A DNA stretch of 64,000 bases from Paenarthrobacter ureafaciens (GTDB lineage: Bacteria > Actinomycetota > Actinomycetes > Actinomycetales > Micrococcaceae), in assembly GCF_004028095.1 (NCBI RefSeq), contig NZ_SBHM01000007.1:1860001-1924000 (forward strand). The letters are read 5' to 3'. A program made the translations under genes and the position numbers. The notes under the pieces were generated by a model. That model ran no database searches. It saw only the letters and a list, made by a program, of their open reading frames with translations, and was not told the DNA's origin. Positions 34,960 through 44,663 of this stretch are shown here, piece after piece; position 1 is the first letter of the stretch, and every line of letters starts with the position of its first letter.

Positions 34960-36324
34960 TTACCGGGCTTCGAGGTCCTCAAGGGTCTTGCCCTTGGTAT
35001 CGGCGGAAAGCATCGTGGCGACGGCGGCAACAGCGCAGATGCCCAGTGTGGTCAATCCGATGACCATGGGGATGTTGCTGGAACCCGGAGGGGCGATTGC
35101 GGTGAAGAGGCTCGGGAAGAACGAGGCAATCATGAGTCCGATGTTCTGGGAGACAGCGAAACCAGTGACACGGATCCGCATGGGGAACTGCTCCTGGAAG
35201 AACGTGGCGAACGTGCCGTTCCACATCTGGAAGAAGATGCCCTGGACAATAACGACGCAAACGAAGACCAGCGGCAGGCTGCCCAGCTGGATCGCATACA
35301 GGTAGCCCATGGTGAGCAGGCCGCCCGCGAGTCCGCCGGCAACCATGAGGGTTCGGCGGCCGATGCGGTCGGACAGTGCGCCGAAGAGCGGAATGGTGAC
35401 GACGGCGGCGACGTTGGCGGCCAGGGTGACCCACAGGAACTCGCTGCTGGAGAACCCGATGCCGTAGCCCTTTTGCGTTGCGTAGGAGACACCGAAGATG
35501 AGGGTTGCCATGCCGATCACGTTGGTAAAGGTCATCGCGATGCATCGGACCAGTACCCACGGGTGCGTGCGGAGCAGGTCAACCAACGGGAAGCGGCGCT
35601 TGGCTGTCGCGTCGCCTGACTGCGCCACGTAGGCGGGAGGCTCCTGCACGCGGCGGCGAATGACGTAGCCCGCCACGATCACTAAGGCGCTCAGAAGGAA
35701 CGGCAGGCGCCAACCCCAGGAGTGGAACTGCTCTTCGGGAAGCAAGGCAGCCAGCGGAATCAGGACTGCCGTGGCAAGGATGGAGCCCACCTGGGTGCCT
35801 TGGAGGCTGAAGCTGGCGAAGAAGCCGCGTTTCCCATCAGGGGAGTGCTCCACAATCATGGCGCTTGCGCCGCCGAGTTCGCCGGCTACCGCGAAGCCCT
35901 GGATGAGGCGCAGGATCACCAGCAGCAGCGGCGCAAGGAGTCCAACCTGTCCATAGGTGGGAAGCAGGCCCACGGCGAAGGTCGCGAAGCCCATGAGCAG
36001 CATGGCGAAGACCAGAACCTTCTTGCGCCCTTGCTTGTCGCCATAAGCGCCCAGGACTACGGCTCCGAGCGGCCGTGAAACATAGCCGACGGCGTAGGTG
36101 GCAAGGGAGGCGATGATGCCCACGGTCGGGTTCTCCGTGGGGAAGAAGATGGTGGGGAAGAGGAGTGTGGCTGCCAGGGAGTACAAGGCGAAGTCGTAGT
36201 ACTCCAGGGCGCTTCCGATCCAACCGCTCATCGCGGCCTTCTTGGGATCTTTCCGGCCCGGGGTGGTGTCGATCGGGGTGTCTCCCGGGGTGGGAATTGT
36301 TTCCCTTCGGTGCATGACGCTCAC
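34960..36324 (-). CDS. MFS metabolite:H+ symporter (MHS family)
   Basis: A 454-residue, 12-helix transporter of the MHS family (KgtP, ShiA, ProP types). The signatures are SALEYYDFALYS in helix 1, VLGAYGDKQGRKKVLV after helix 2 and RLIQGFAVAGELGGA in helix 4. These symporters import organic acids or osmolytes such as shikimate, citrate or proline betaine. GTG at 36324 follows AAGGAG at 6 nt; ATG at 36351 lies ahead of that site. It stands alone; its substrate is unknown. Confidence 0.88.
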   Translation of the reverse strand: MSVMHRRETIPTPGDTPIDTTPGRKDPKKAAMSGWIGSALEYYDFALYSLAATLLFPTIFFPTENPTVGIIASLATYAVGYVSRPLGAVVLGAYGDKQGRKKVLVFAMLLMGFATFAVGLLPTYGQVGLLAPLLLVILRLIQGFAVAGELGGASAMIVEHSPDGKRGFFASFSLQGTQVGSILATAVLIPLAALLPEEQFHSWGWRLPFLLSALVIVAGYVIRRRVQEPPAYVAQSGDATAKRRFPLVDLLRTHPWVLVRCIAMTFTNVIGMATLIFGVSYATQKGYGIGFSSSEFLWVTLAANVAAVVTIPLFGALSDRIGRRTLMVAGGLAGGLLTMGYLYAIQLGSLPLVFVCVVIVQGIFFQMWNGTFATFFQEQFPMRIRVTGFAVSQNIGLMIASFFPSLFTAIAPPGSSNIPMVIGLTTLGICAVAAVATMLSADTKGKTLEDLEAR

Positions 36325-36507
36325 GTGGATCTCCTTAGTCGTCATTGGCAAGGATGCTGCGGTTGAATCGATTCATAAATCATAGTTCGTGATCTGCGTT
36401 ACGTCAAAAGGTGGACTCCCGGCAACCGGCCCCCCGGATTCCGTGTAACCTCGTTAAACCGGATAAACCTTGATTCGCGAAATACACGGCTAGCTAGGAA
36501 AGTGGAC

Positions 36508-37017
36508 ATGGACCCGCGAAGTGTTTTTCAGGAAGACTGGTTCGACCTTGGAAACCAGAAGGTGACGGGCGCGCATGCGGTGGCCTCCCTTCATGACCTT
36601 CAGCGCGCCATTAATGAATGGCGTCGTCGCAATCGCTCGCAGAGCGGCGTTGGAGATACGGACATCGTTGCCCTCCAGATCGTCTTCGACGCCGAAAAGG
36701 AGGGGCTGGCTGTCAGCCCCCGCGACTTGAGTGAGCGTCTGGGCATTACGTCTGCGGCCACCACTATGCTGATCGACCGGCTTGAAGCCTCGGGCCACAT
36801 TCGACGCGAAAGGCATCCGAGTGATCGCCGTTCGGTTATTCTGCGTCCGGTTTCCCTCGCTCTTGAGCCGTACCCCGCACTTGCTGCGTTGAGTGACCTC
36901 ATAGCCGCTGAAGCTGACTCCCTGACCCCGGACGAGGCGGAGGCGGTTGCATCCTTCCTGGGCAGGCTCGCCGAAGGGGTGGGCAAGCTCGGCGTTGCGG
37001 AGCTTCGTAAATCCTGA
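36508..37017 (+). CDS. MarR-family regulator
   Basis: A 169-residue winged-helix regulator: VSPRDLSERLGITSAATTMLIDRLEASGHIRRERHPSDRRSVIL. ATG at 36508 has AGGAA upstream; the GTG at 36502 is too near. It is divergent from the MHS transporter (183 nt between starts) and may control it. No strong palindrome was seen in the gap. Confidence 0.85.
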   Translation: MDPRSVFQEDWFDLGNQKVTGAHAVASLHDLQRAINEWRRRNRSQSGVGDTDIVALQIVFDAEKEGLAVSPRDLSERLGITSAATTMLIDRLEASGHIRRERHPSDRRSVILRPVSLALEPYPALAALSDLIAAEADSLTPDEAEAVASFLGRLAEGVGKLGVAELRKS

Positions 37018-37093
37018 ATGGACACCCAGCTAAAAAAGCAATATAACTAGTTTATCGAGTTACTTTGCAGCTTAGCGAGATTGGGTGGTTGTT

Positions 37094-37645
37094 ATGACAG
37101 CAGTACTGCATGGCCCCGGTGCGAACGAACGCCCAATGAATGAAGGTGGCGACGCCGTGGACGGTGTCATCGAACTGGTTTCCTTGGCGGAGCAAGCTGC
37201 CGAGGTGGAAACGTTGACGGAATCTTCGAACGTTTCCGGCGCGGAGCCTGCTGCCGAGGTCGGTTCCAGTCTGGTTCGCGAGGCGGGGCTGAGCCAAATG
37301 GCTGAGATGGGCCACGTCCCGGCGGCCGGAAGTCCCATGCACTGTGGAGCCGCAATGTCCCTCTCGGTGTCGCCCGGGCCCGTCACGAGCGGTCGCTCCG
37401 ATGGTGAGGTCTGGCCGGCTTGGGCGTGCTCCTGCGGTTTCCGGATGGACGCGGAGGCCAGTGATTTCGTGGGCAGCGTCTGGACGGCTGCTGCCCTGGT
37501 GGAGTCGCTGCAATGGGAGATGGACTCTGCAAAAGAGTCGCTGGGTCATGCGGTCCGGCAGGCCACCTTGGCCGGTGTTGAGGGCCGGGACCTCCAATTG
37601 GCTTCAGGCTTGACCGAACCTGACCTCAAGGAACTCCTGGGCTAG
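37094..37645 (+). CDS. Hypothetical protein with Cys pairs and helical C-terminus
   Basis: A 183-residue acidic protein without recognised domain. The first 75 residues are Glu/Ala/Gly-rich and probably disordered. A middle part has MHCGAAMSL and WACSCGFRMDAEASDF, which look like a small metal ribbon. The last 60 residues are helical, with AVRQATLAGVEGRDLQLASGLTEPDLKELLG resembling a helix-turn-helix. ATG at 37094 is preferred to GTG at 37085. It sits before the GAF-ANTAR gene. Confidence 0.6.
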   Translation: MTAVLHGPGANERPMNEGGDAVDGVIELVSLAEQAAEVETLTESSNVSGAEPAAEVGSSLVREAGLSQMAEMGHVPAAGSPMHCGAAMSLSVSPGPVTSGRSDGEVWPAWACSCGFRMDAEASDFVGSVWTAAALVESLQWEMDSAKESLGHAVRQATLAGVEGRDLQLASGLTEPDLKELLG

Positions 37646-37697
37646 CAGGACTACAAGGATACTCGCCTATCCAATGGCGATTTCAGTTTGTTGCTTC

Positions 37698-37703
37698 TAG
37701 GAT
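37698..37703 (+). promoter_or_regulatory. Possible -10 of the GAF-ANTAR gene
   Basis: TAGGAT ends 7 nt before the GTG at 37711. The same bases could act as a ribosome site (AGGA), so the reading is uncertain. Confidence 0.25.
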
Positions 37704-37710
37704 CAATGCT

Positions 37711-38451
37711 GTGGAAACCGACGAGCAGAATGAAGATTTCCAACGCCTTCATCAGTTGATTGACGGCAAGGAAGACCTCAAGGGTTTCTTGAATGGAACC
37801 ACCAAGTACGCTGCACGGGCCCTAACGCGGGCCACTGGCGTGCAGGTCGAGTGCGCAGTGACGCTGCACCGCCGGAAGCGGGCAGCAACAATAGCCGGCA
37901 GCAGTGATGACGCCATCCTGCTTGACGGGATTGAACAGAGGCTCGACGACGGCCCGTGCATGGAGGCTTTGAGGACCGGTGTGCCTGTAGTGGTGATCGA
38001 CGCGGCCACTGAGACTCGATGGCCGGAGTATGCGCGCAACCTGACTGTCGCCGGTGCACGCAGTGCGCTCGGCGTGCCGATGGAACTGGGCGATGATGCC
38101 TCCGCAGGACTGAATTTCTTCTCCGACGTCGCCGACCTCTTTACGGAGGGGATCATCGAAGAAGCGGTGACTTTCGCTGACATGGCGAGCCAGGCCTTGA
38201 GGTTGGCGCTGCGTATAGCTACAGCGGATCTTTTGGCGAAGGACTTGAAAGCAGCCATGGAGCGCAGGACGGTCATCGACCTCGCAACAGGCATCGTTAT
38301 GTCACAAAACCGGTGTTCGCAGGAAGAAGCCTTTGCGGTGATGCTGCGGGCGTCCCAAAACCGCAACCAGAAGCTTCACGATGTTGCCCGCGACATGCTC
38401 CGCAGTCTCGCGGGCAACATCGAAGAAGCGAGGACGCACTTTGATGACTAG
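37711..38451 (+). CDS. GAF and ANTAR domain antitermination regulator
   Basis: A 246-residue cytosolic regulator. Residues about 25-155 are a GAF sensor domain (AVTLHRRKRAATIAGSSDDAILLDGIEQRLDDGPCMEAL). Residues about 165-240 are an ANTAR RNA-binding domain (LKAAMERRTVIDLATGIVMSQNRCSQEEAFAVMLRASQNRNQKLHDVA). Such proteins bind paired hairpins in leader RNAs and prevent termination. Common in Micrococcaceae, with a role in stress or redox signalling. Its end overlaps the convergent membrane-protein gene by 4 bp. Confidence 0.88.
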   Translation: METDEQNEDFQRLHQLIDGKEDLKGFLNGTTKYAARALTRATGVQVECAVTLHRRKRAATIAGSSDDAILLDGIEQRLDDGPCMEALRTGVPVVVIDAATETRWPEYARNLTVAGARSALGVPMELGDDASAGLNFFSDVADLFTEGIIEEAVTFADMASQALRLALRIATADLLAKDLKAAMERRTVIDLATGIVMSQNRCSQEEAFAVMLRASQNRNQKLHDVARDMLRSLAGNIEEARTHFDD

Positions 38452-38987
38452 TGCTGCACCAGCCCGGCGAGCACATTCTTAGGCCGCTGCATCTCGCCGT
38501 GCTTGGCGCCAAGTACGATGACCCAGCCTGCAAAAGCGGGGATGGCCCACTGGAGCGCTTTCAGCTGTTTCTGGGCTGCCTTCAGCTCATCTGATGCATC
38601 CGGCCGCGGCTCGGTTGCGCCCCGGGCGCCCTCGTCGGCCAGTTTGTCAACCTTCTTGCCGAGGATGCCTGCGTAGAGTGTGACCGCGGCGCCGGCTACG
38701 GTGACCGCGGTCTTCAGGACCGTGTCCCCCGCCACGCTGTCCTGCTTGGCGATCCGTCCCTTGTTTTCCCAGGCAATCGCGAGGTCGGACAACAGGTGTG
38801 CGGAGAAGGCTGCGGTCTGGATGGGTGCCCACTTCATCCAGCCCTTGCTGGAAAGGCGTGTCCGTTCGGCGGGATCGGTGGCCTCGGCGGCGGCGCCGTT
38901 CAAGCCGATGGCTCCCATGAGGGATCCTCCGAACCATGCCGCTGCTGTCAGATCATGAATCGAGCGGGCCAAGAGATTTCCTGCCAT
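38448..38987 (-). CDS. Predicted membrane protein of unknown function
   Basis: A 179-residue protein with three to four membrane segments: HDLTAAAWFGGSLMGAIGLNG, AAFSAHLLSDLAIAW, VTVAGAAVTLYAGILGKK and LQWAIPAFAGWVIVLGAK. A hydrophilic Glu/Arg/Asp-rich loop precedes the last. AAGGA lies before the start. Convergent with the GAF-ANTAR gene. No family recognised with confidence. Confidence 0.7.
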   Translation of the reverse strand: MAGNLLARSIHDLTAAAWFGGSLMGAIGLNGAAAEATDPAERTRLSSKGWMKWAPIQTAAFSAHLLSDLAIAWENKGRIAKQDSVAGDTVLKTAVTVAGAAVTLYAGILGKKVDKLADEGARGATEPRPDASDELKAAQKQLKALQWAIPAFAGWVIVLGAKHGEMQRPKNVLAGLVQH

Positions 38988-39245
38988 GATGACCGTCCTT
39001 GCTTCCGTGGGAAAGATGCGGGTGTGCCGATCAACAGCACGCCAACATAGTAAGCAGACTTAGTACTTTCTTTCCAGCCCCCGAACCGCTCGCGTGATGA
39101 GAAACGCTGAAGCGTGAAATCCATCACTTCAAAGAATCACACTGCTAAGATATTTTGCACCAAGGCATTCTGTGAATGCGGCTCCGGGATTACCGCTGTG
39201 ATGCCTTGCTTCATCTTCGAAGCCCTCGAAACTCTAAGGATGCCC

Positions 39246-40529
39246 ATGGACACAACGAGAGAACACGTGATGCAGGATGAGGTCAAACCTAACTGGTGGG
39301 TACTTTGCCTAACATTTGCCGCTGTAGTGCTTGATGGATTCGATACTGTCGCGTTGGGGGTGTCCATCCCATCCATGTCAAAGGCGTGGGGGGTTGAGCC
39401 CGCCCATTTCACCCCGGCCCTGGCTCTAACCAGTGCGGGGGTTGCCATTGGCTATATGGCGGTGGGGCGCCTGGTGGCAAAACTGGGCACTCGCAATGTC
39501 ATCTTTTCCGCCGTTGCGCTCTTCACGATTGGCTCGCTGTTGACAGCGTGGTCAGGTTCAATAGTGGAGCTGACGATCCTCCGATTCCTGACAGGCCTGG
39601 GGTTGGGTGCGGTGCTGCCCGCGGCTGTATCACATGCCACCGCCACCAATCCATTGCGTTTGCGCCAATCGATCGCGGTGGTGGTGATGACGGGTATTTC
39701 GTTTGGGGCCCTGATCGCCGGCCTCGCAGGTGGCGTGGTTATCAGTGCGCTCGGGTGGGGGTGGGTGTTCATCCTCGGAGCCATTGCTTCGGGTGTACTC
39801 CTGCCGTTTTTGTGGATCGGACTATCGGGCCGACATGAGTCGATCACGCCCGCAAATCATTCCGAGGCCAAGCATCACGCCGCAGTGTCCCGCCTTTTCG
39901 ATAAACCCGTACGGAGCAAGACGCTTCTGCTGTGGTCATTCTCATTCCTGATATTCGCTGTTTACTACGTGTTCTCATCGTGGCTGCCCACGCTGCTCAC
40001 CAGCTACGGCTTTGGACCTGGCATGGCCCCGTTGGGATCGGCGGCCTTGGGTGTAGGTAGCATTGTGGGCGCCGGTGTGCTGCTTCTCGGATCACGTCGC
40101 CGCCGGATGACTTCAGTCTTGGCCTGCACTTCGGCCGCAGCTGTCGTGTTCCTGGTGATTTCCGCATTCCTCGGTCCGGACAAGGCGTTGTTGCTGATTG
40201 TTTTCGGTGGCGTCGGACTTGGGCTCCAAGCCGGCATGATCGGCCAGGCGGCTGTGGCGGTGACTCTATACCCTCAAGCAACTGTTACCGCGGGCGTGGG
40301 ATGGGCAGCTTCCTTGGGCAGGCTCGGATCGGTGGTGGGTCCCATATTCGGCGGGATGCTCATTGGCCTTGGCGCAGACACCGGCACCAATGTTTTCTCT
40401 GTTTGCATACCCGTGCTCGTAGCACTGGCACTGGTGCTGATCCTGGGGAGAATAACGGCTGGAAGGAATGCGACCCCCGAAACGTCTCAGCTGGACAACG
40501 AACACCTCGCAGCCCCGCCTGGCAGGTAG
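39246..40529 (+). CDS. MFS aromatic acid:H+ symporter (AAHS family)
   Basis: A 427-residue, 12-helix transporter of the AAHS family (PcaK, BenK, MhpT). The helix 1 DGFDTVALGVSIPSM motif and AVGRLVAKLGTRNVI after helix 2 are typical. These take up aromatic acids such as protocatechuate or 4-hydroxybenzoate. ATG at 39246 has AAGGA upstream; the frame is open to 39114 through less GC-rich sequence without merit. No aromatic-degrading enzyme adjoins it. Confidence 0.85.
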   Translation: MDTTREHVMQDEVKPNWWVLCLTFAAVVLDGFDTVALGVSIPSMSKAWGVEPAHFTPALALTSAGVAIGYMAVGRLVAKLGTRNVIFSAVALFTIGSLLTAWSGSIVELTILRFLTGLGLGAVLPAAVSHATATNPLRLRQSIAVVVMTGISFGALIAGLAGGVVISALGWGWVFILGAIASGVLLPFLWIGLSGRHESITPANHSEAKHHAAVSRLFDKPVRSKTLLLWSFSFLIFAVYYVFSSWLPTLLTSYGFGPGMAPLGSAALGVGSIVGAGVLLLGSRRRRMTSVLACTSAAAVVFLVISAFLGPDKALLLIVFGGVGLGLQAGMIGQAAVAVTLYPQATVTAGVGWAASLGRLGSVVGPIFGGMLIGLGADTGTNVFSVCIPVLVALALVLILGRITAGRNATPETSQLDNEHLAAPPGR

Positions 40530-40577
40530 TGGCTGCCAGGCCGGGAAGAGCAGTTGACACCGCGCAAACGGCGTAGC

Positions 40578-41405
40578 TTAGCTTTCCATCAGCCGCTTCA
40601 TCTGCGCGCCGGCGTCGCTCCCCGGTGCCGGCGTGTAGACGACTATGTGCAGGTCAGGCCTGTCCGACGGCGAGACCTGGTGGTGCTCCATGTGCAGGAC
40701 GCCGACGGCGGGGTGGTGAAACTGGCGCTCCCGGGATTCGAAGCCCAGAATGTCGTACCGGTCCCAGCTCTCCTGAAACTCCGGGCTGGCTTCCTTGAGC
40801 CGGCCAACCTGGTACGCGACATCCGGGTCGCCTAGGCGTTGCCCTGTTTCAGCCCTGAATTCTGCCAGGAACCGCTTGCTGGTGACGTCCCAATCGGGGA
40901 GAAGATCGCGGATGAAGGGGTCGGTGAAGACCAGCCACAGCAGGTTCCGGTCCGAGGCGTCAAACGTGCCGATATTGGGATACAGCGCCTCGTACGCCCG
41001 ATTCCAGCCGGCAATTCCCCAATCCGGGGACAAAGCGTAGGAGGGGTTGGGGTCCAAGGCGTCCAAAAGGCGCTGCACATGGGCGGGAGCGTCGGCCGCG
41101 ACGGGTCCCTTTGGCAGTGCAGAAGAATAGCCGCCCAAGGAAAGCACGTAGCTGAGTCCAGTGTTGGAGAGATGAAGGGCCCTCGCAATGGATTCAAGAA
41201 CCTGCCGCGAGGGACTGATGTCCCGGCCCTGCTCCAGCCATGTGTACCAAGTAACACTGACGCCGGAGAGGAACGCGATCTCTTCCCGTCGAAGGCCGCG
41301 CTCGCGGGAACGCCCCACCGGCGGCAGGCCGTAGTCCGAACGAAGGGCTTGGTTGCGGCGGGTCCTGAGGAAGAGTCCCAGTTCCTTGCGCCTCTCGTCT
41401 TTCAC
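40578..41405 (-). CDS. XRE-family regulator with MmyB-like ligand domain
   Basis: A 275-residue regulator with an N-terminal Cro/CI helix-turn-helix ([40 protein letters not shown]) and a C-terminal PAS-like MmyB domain ([49 protein letters not shown]). Such proteins bind fatty acids or small molecules and control nearby genes. A 10-bp palindrome CTACTAGTAG at 41436 lies in its promoter region. Divergent from ilvD. Confidence 0.88.
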   Translation of the reverse strand: MKDERRKELGLFLRTRRNQALRSDYGLPPVGRSRERGLRREEIAFLSGVSVTWYTWLEQGRDISPSRQVLESIARALHLSNTGLSYVLSLGGYSSALPKGPVAADAPAHVQRLLDALDPNPSYALSPDWGIAGWNRAYEALYPNIGTFDASDRNLLWLVFTDPFIRDLLPDWDVTSKRFLAEFRAETGQRLGDPDVAYQVGRLKEASPEFQESWDRYDILGFESRERQFHHPAVGVLHMEHHQVSPSDRPDLHIVVYTPAPGSDAGAQMKRLMES

Positions 41406-41491
41406 GAACTCAACACTATTACTCTGGTACTTTCACTACTAGTAGCAGCACCGTCTTCCGCCGGTCCTGGAACAACAGCAGGATGGTAGAC

Positions 41492-43354
41492 ATGCCTGCA
41501 CTTCGTTCAAAGACAGTTACCCATGGCCGCAATATGGCTGGAGCCCGCGCACTGCTGCGTGCCTCCGGCGTCGCCAACTCGGATATCGGAAAGCCGATCA
41601 TCGCCGTGGCCAACTCCTTCACTGAGTTCGTTCCGGGTCACACCCACCTCGCCCCCGTGGGCCGCATCGTCTCTGATGCGATCCTCGCCGCCGGCGCAGT
41701 ACCCCGCGAATTCAACACCATCGCCGTGGACGACGGCATCGCGATGGGCCACTCAGGCATGCTCTACTCCCTGCCGTCCCGCGACCTGATTGCCGACTCC
41801 GTGGAGTACATGGTCAACGCGCACTGCGCCGACGCCCTGGTCTGTATCTCCAACTGCGACAAGATCACCCCGGGTATGCTCATGGCAGCATTGCGCCTGA
41901 ACATCCCTGTTGTCTTCGTGTCCGGTGGCCCCATGGAGGCCGGCCGCGTGACCCTGACCGACGGTTCCGTGCGCTCCCTGGACCTGGTGAACGCCATCGC
42001 CGACGCCGTTGATGAGTCCATCTCCGATGAAGACATCAACCTCATCGAGGAAAACGCCTGCCCCACGTGCGGCTCCTGCTCCGGTATGTTCACGGCCAAC
42101 TCCATGAACTGCCTCGCCGAGGCAATCGGGCTTGCCTTGCCCGGCAACGGCTCCGTGCTCGCCACACACACAGCCCGCAAAGCCCTTTACGAGAAGGCCG
42201 GTGCCACGATCGTCGAGCTCGTGAAGCGCTATTACGACGGCGACGACGACTCTGTACTGCCGCGCAACATCGCCACCGCCGAGGCTTTTGACAACGCCAT
42301 GGCCCTGGATATCTCCATGGGCGGCTCCACCAACACCATCCTCCACCTCCTGGCCGCAGCCCAGGAAGCGGGCGTGAACTACGGCCTGGCCGAGATGGAT
42401 GCCAAGTCCCGCCAGGTGCCTTGCCTGGCCAAGGTGGCCCCGAACGTTGCCGGGAACAAGACCTATTACATGGAAGACGTCCACCGGGCCGGCGGCATCC
42501 CCGCTCTGCTGGGCGAGCTGAACCGCGGCGGTCTCCTGCACAAGAACGTGCACTCCGTACACTCCGCAGACCTGGATGGCTGGCTGGATGACTGGGACAT
42601 CCGCGGCGGCAAGGCCACCGAGGAGGCAAAGGCGCTGTGGCACGCGGCGCCCGGTGGCGTACGCTCCTCCACGGCGTTCTCTCAGTCGAACGAATGGACC
42701 TCCCTGGACACTGACGCCGAGGGTGGCTGCATCCGCTCGGTGGAACACGCCTATTCCAAGGACGGCGGCCTGGCTGTGCTGCGCGGCAACATTGCCGTGG
42801 ACGGCGCCGTCGTGAAGACCGCCGGCGTGGACGAGTCCATCTGGAAGTTCGAAGGACCGGCAATTGTCTGCGAGTCCCAGGACGAAGCAGTGGAGATGAT
42901 CCTGAACAAGACGGTCAAGGAAGGCGACGTGGTGGTCATCCGCTACGAAGGCCCCCGCGGCGGTCCGGGCATGCAGGAAATGCTGTACCCGACGTCGTTC
43001 CTCAAGGGCCGTGGCCTCGGCAAGAAGTGCGCCCTCATCACCGACGGACGTTTCTCGGGCGGCACGTCCGGGCTGTCGATCGGCCACATCTCCCCGGAAG
43101 CCGCTTCCGGCGGCGACATCGCCTTGGTCGAGAACGGTGACATCATCAGCATCGATATCACGCAGCGCTCTTTGCAGCTGCAGGTGTCCGAGGAGATCCT
43201 CGCCGAACGCCGCGAAAAGCTGCTGGTCAACGGAGGCTTCAAGCCCAAGAACCGGGACCGCCAGGTATCCCCGGCCCTGCGTGCCTACGCCGCGATGGCT
43301 CTGTCCGCGGACAAGGGCGCAGTGCGCGACGTCTCGCTGGTGGAAAACCTCTAG
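41492..43354 (+). CDS. ilvD: Dihydroxy-acid dehydratase
   Basis: A 620-residue Fe-S enzyme of the IlvD/Edd family, of the long (enteric-like) type. It dehydrates 2,3-dihydroxy acids in isoleucine and valine synthesis. Cluster cysteines lie in [11 protein letters not shown] (C118, C122) and [11 protein letters not shown] (C190, C193, C196). [26 protein letters not shown] aligns with the usual N-terminus, so ATG at 41492 is preferred to ATG 41483. Its nearest neighbours are regulatory and redox genes, not other ilv genes. Confidence 0.93.
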   Translation: MPALRSKTVTHGRNMAGARALLRASGVANSDIGKPIIAVANSFTEFVPGHTHLAPVGRIVSDAILAAGAVPREFNTIAVDDGIAMGHSGMLYSLPSRDLIADSVEYMVNAHCADALVCISNCDKITPGMLMAALRLNIPVVFVSGGPMEAGRVTLTDGSVRSLDLVNAIADAVDESISDEDINLIEENACPTCGSCSGMFTANSMNCLAEAIGLALPGNGSVLATHTARKALYEKAGATIVELVKRYYDGDDDSVLPRNIATAEAFDNAMALDISMGGSTNTILHLLAAAQEAGVNYGLAEMDAKSRQVPCLAKVAPNVAGNKTYYMEDVHRAGGIPALLGELNRGGLLHKNVHSVHSADLDGWLDDWDIRGGKATEEAKALWHAAPGGVRSSTAFSQSNEWTSLDTDAEGGCIRSVEHAYSKDGGLAVLRGNIAVDGAVVKTAGVDESIWKFEGPAIVCESQDEAVEMILNKTVKEGDVVVIRYEGPRGGPGMQEMLYPTSFLKGRGLGKKCALITDGRFSGGTSGLSIGHISPEAASGGDIALVENGDIISIDITQRSLQLQVSEEILAERREKLLVNGGFKPKNRDRQVSPALRAYAAMALSADKGAVRDVSLVENL

Positions 43355-43391
43355 CGGAATACCCGCGCCGCCCCACCCGTTGGCACTAACC

Positions 43392-44312
43392 ATGAAAGCA
43401 ATCACCTACAGCAAATACGGAAATCCGGATGTCCTCGAGATGACGGAACAGCCACAACCGAAGGTCGGGCCGGGAATGGCCCTGGTCAAGGTCAAGGCAG
43501 CTTCGGTCAATCCCGTGGACTGGAAGATCATGGCCGGTTACCTCGACGGTGTAATGGACCTCCAGTTCCCGGCGATTCCGGGGTGGGACGTAGCGGGCGT
43601 CGTCGAGTCGGTGGGAATTGATTCGCGGAAGTTCGCTCCGGGAGATGAAGTGATTGCGTACGGCCGGAAGGATTTTGTTCACGGCGGCAGCTTCGCCGAG
43701 TACATTGCCCTGCCCGAGCGGCTCCTGGCCCGCAAGCCGAAGTCCCTGGACTGGAACGAGTCCGCGGGGCTTCCGCTGGCCGGGTTGACGGCGTTCCAAG
43801 TGTTGCGGCGCTTGGAAGTGAAGGCCGGGGAGACCGTCCTGATCCACGGCGGCTCCGGTGGCGTTGGTTCCTTGGGCATCCAGATCGCCGCCTCCTGGGG
43901 TGCCAGGGTCATCGCTACTGCGTCGGAGAAGAACCACGGGTTCCTGCGGTCCTTGGGTGCCGAGCCGGTGGCTTACGGTGAAGGACTTGCCGGGCGGGTC
44001 CGGGCGCTGAGCCCGGACGGGGTGGACGTTGTTGCTGATTTCGCGGGTGGAAACCTCGAGGCGACTCTGCAGGTACTGGCCGACGGCGGACGACACGCCT
44101 CGATCGCGGACAGCGACGTCGAGGAGCACGGCGGTACGTGGATGTGGGTAAGCCCTGTGGGTGCCGACCTGCAGGAACTGGCCGACTTGGTTGATGACAA
44201 AAAGTTCCGCGTCGAGGTGGCCAAGGTCTTCGCCTTGGCAGAGGCCGCGGATGCTTTCAGGCTGAACATGGAAGGCCACACCCGCGGCAAAATCGTGCTT
44301 TCCGTGGACTGA
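43392..44312 (+). CDS. Zinc-less MDR oxidoreductase (quinone oxidoreductase-like)
   Basis: A 306-residue medium-chain reductase. It begins MKAITYSKYGNPDVLEMTEQP and has the NADPH motif LIHGGSGGVGSLGIQIAASWGARVIATAS; the Cys/His of the zinc ADH class are absent. Such enzymes reduce quinones or enones. ATG at 43392 is 37 nt after ilvD; a longer frame upstream on this strand is a shadow of ilvD. The substrate is unknown. Confidence 0.87.
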   Translation: MKAITYSKYGNPDVLEMTEQPQPKVGPGMALVKVKAASVNPVDWKIMAGYLDGVMDLQFPAIPGWDVAGVVESVGIDSRKFAPGDEVIAYGRKDFVHGGSFAEYIALPERLLARKPKSLDWNESAGLPLAGLTAFQVLRRLEVKAGETVLIHGGSGGVGSLGIQIAASWGARVIATASEKNHGFLRSLGAEPVAYGEGLAGRVRALSPDGVDVVADFAGGNLEATLQVLADGGRHASIADSDVEEHGGTWMWVSPVGADLQELADLVDDKKFRVEVAKVFALAEAADAFRLNMEGHTRGKIVLSVD

Positions 44313-44355
44313 TTGCGGACCATTCCGGCAAAGTCCGGGTGTTTTGACTGCTGCA

Positions 44356-44392
44356 GGGCTGGGTACGGGACAACGTAAGCCGTACCCAGCCC
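44356..44392 (+). terminator. Hairpin after the MDR gene
   Basis: 13-bp perfect arms (44356-44368 and 44380-44392) with an 11-nt loop lie between the MDR gene and DUF6480. A T run is lacking, so termination is only likely. Confidence 0.55.
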
Positions 44393-44414
44393 AAGCTGCA
44401 GCAAGGGAGAACCA

Positions 44415-44648
44415 ATGTCAGGCGCCAATCCGGATCCGTACGAAGAGAACATCACAGGCCTGGAGCCCGGCGGGGGAGTTCCTCCGGGAGAAACCCCGCC
44501 CGGGGAAGCCTCCACTGCCGGACCGCAGGGGCACGAGGAACACGGAACCAGGAAATCCACGCAGGTCTTCTGGATCGCCGTGATCGGCGTCGTGGTCCTG
44601 ATGTCGTTGCTCTACTTCATTGGCTACATCGTGGGGTTCTTTGACTGA
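44415..44648 (+). CDS. DUF6480-like small membrane protein
   Basis: A 77-residue protein with the pattern NPDPYEENITGLEPGGGVPPGETPPGE at the N-terminus and one C-terminal membrane helix (VFWIAVIGVVVLMSLLYFIGYIVGF), the layout of the actinobacterial DUF6480 family. ATG at 44415 follows AAGGGAGAACC. Function unknown. It is convergent with the GH32 gene. Confidence 0.8.
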   Translation: MSGANPDPYEENITGLEPGGGVPPGETPPGEASTAGPQGHEEHGTRKSTQVFWIAVIGVVVLMSLLYFIGYIVGFFD

Positions 44649-44663
44649 TTGGATCACCCGCGC

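Noticed and set aside
41436..41445. CTACTAGTAG as operator of the XRE gene
   Set aside because: Palindromic but short; a 10-bp palindrome is expected by chance in a window of this size, so it was only mentioned with the gene.
43011..43391. An apparent N-terminal extension of the MDR oxidoreductase
   Set aside because: This is the ilvD 3' region out of frame; the MDR N-terminus MKAITYSKYGNP begins at 43392.
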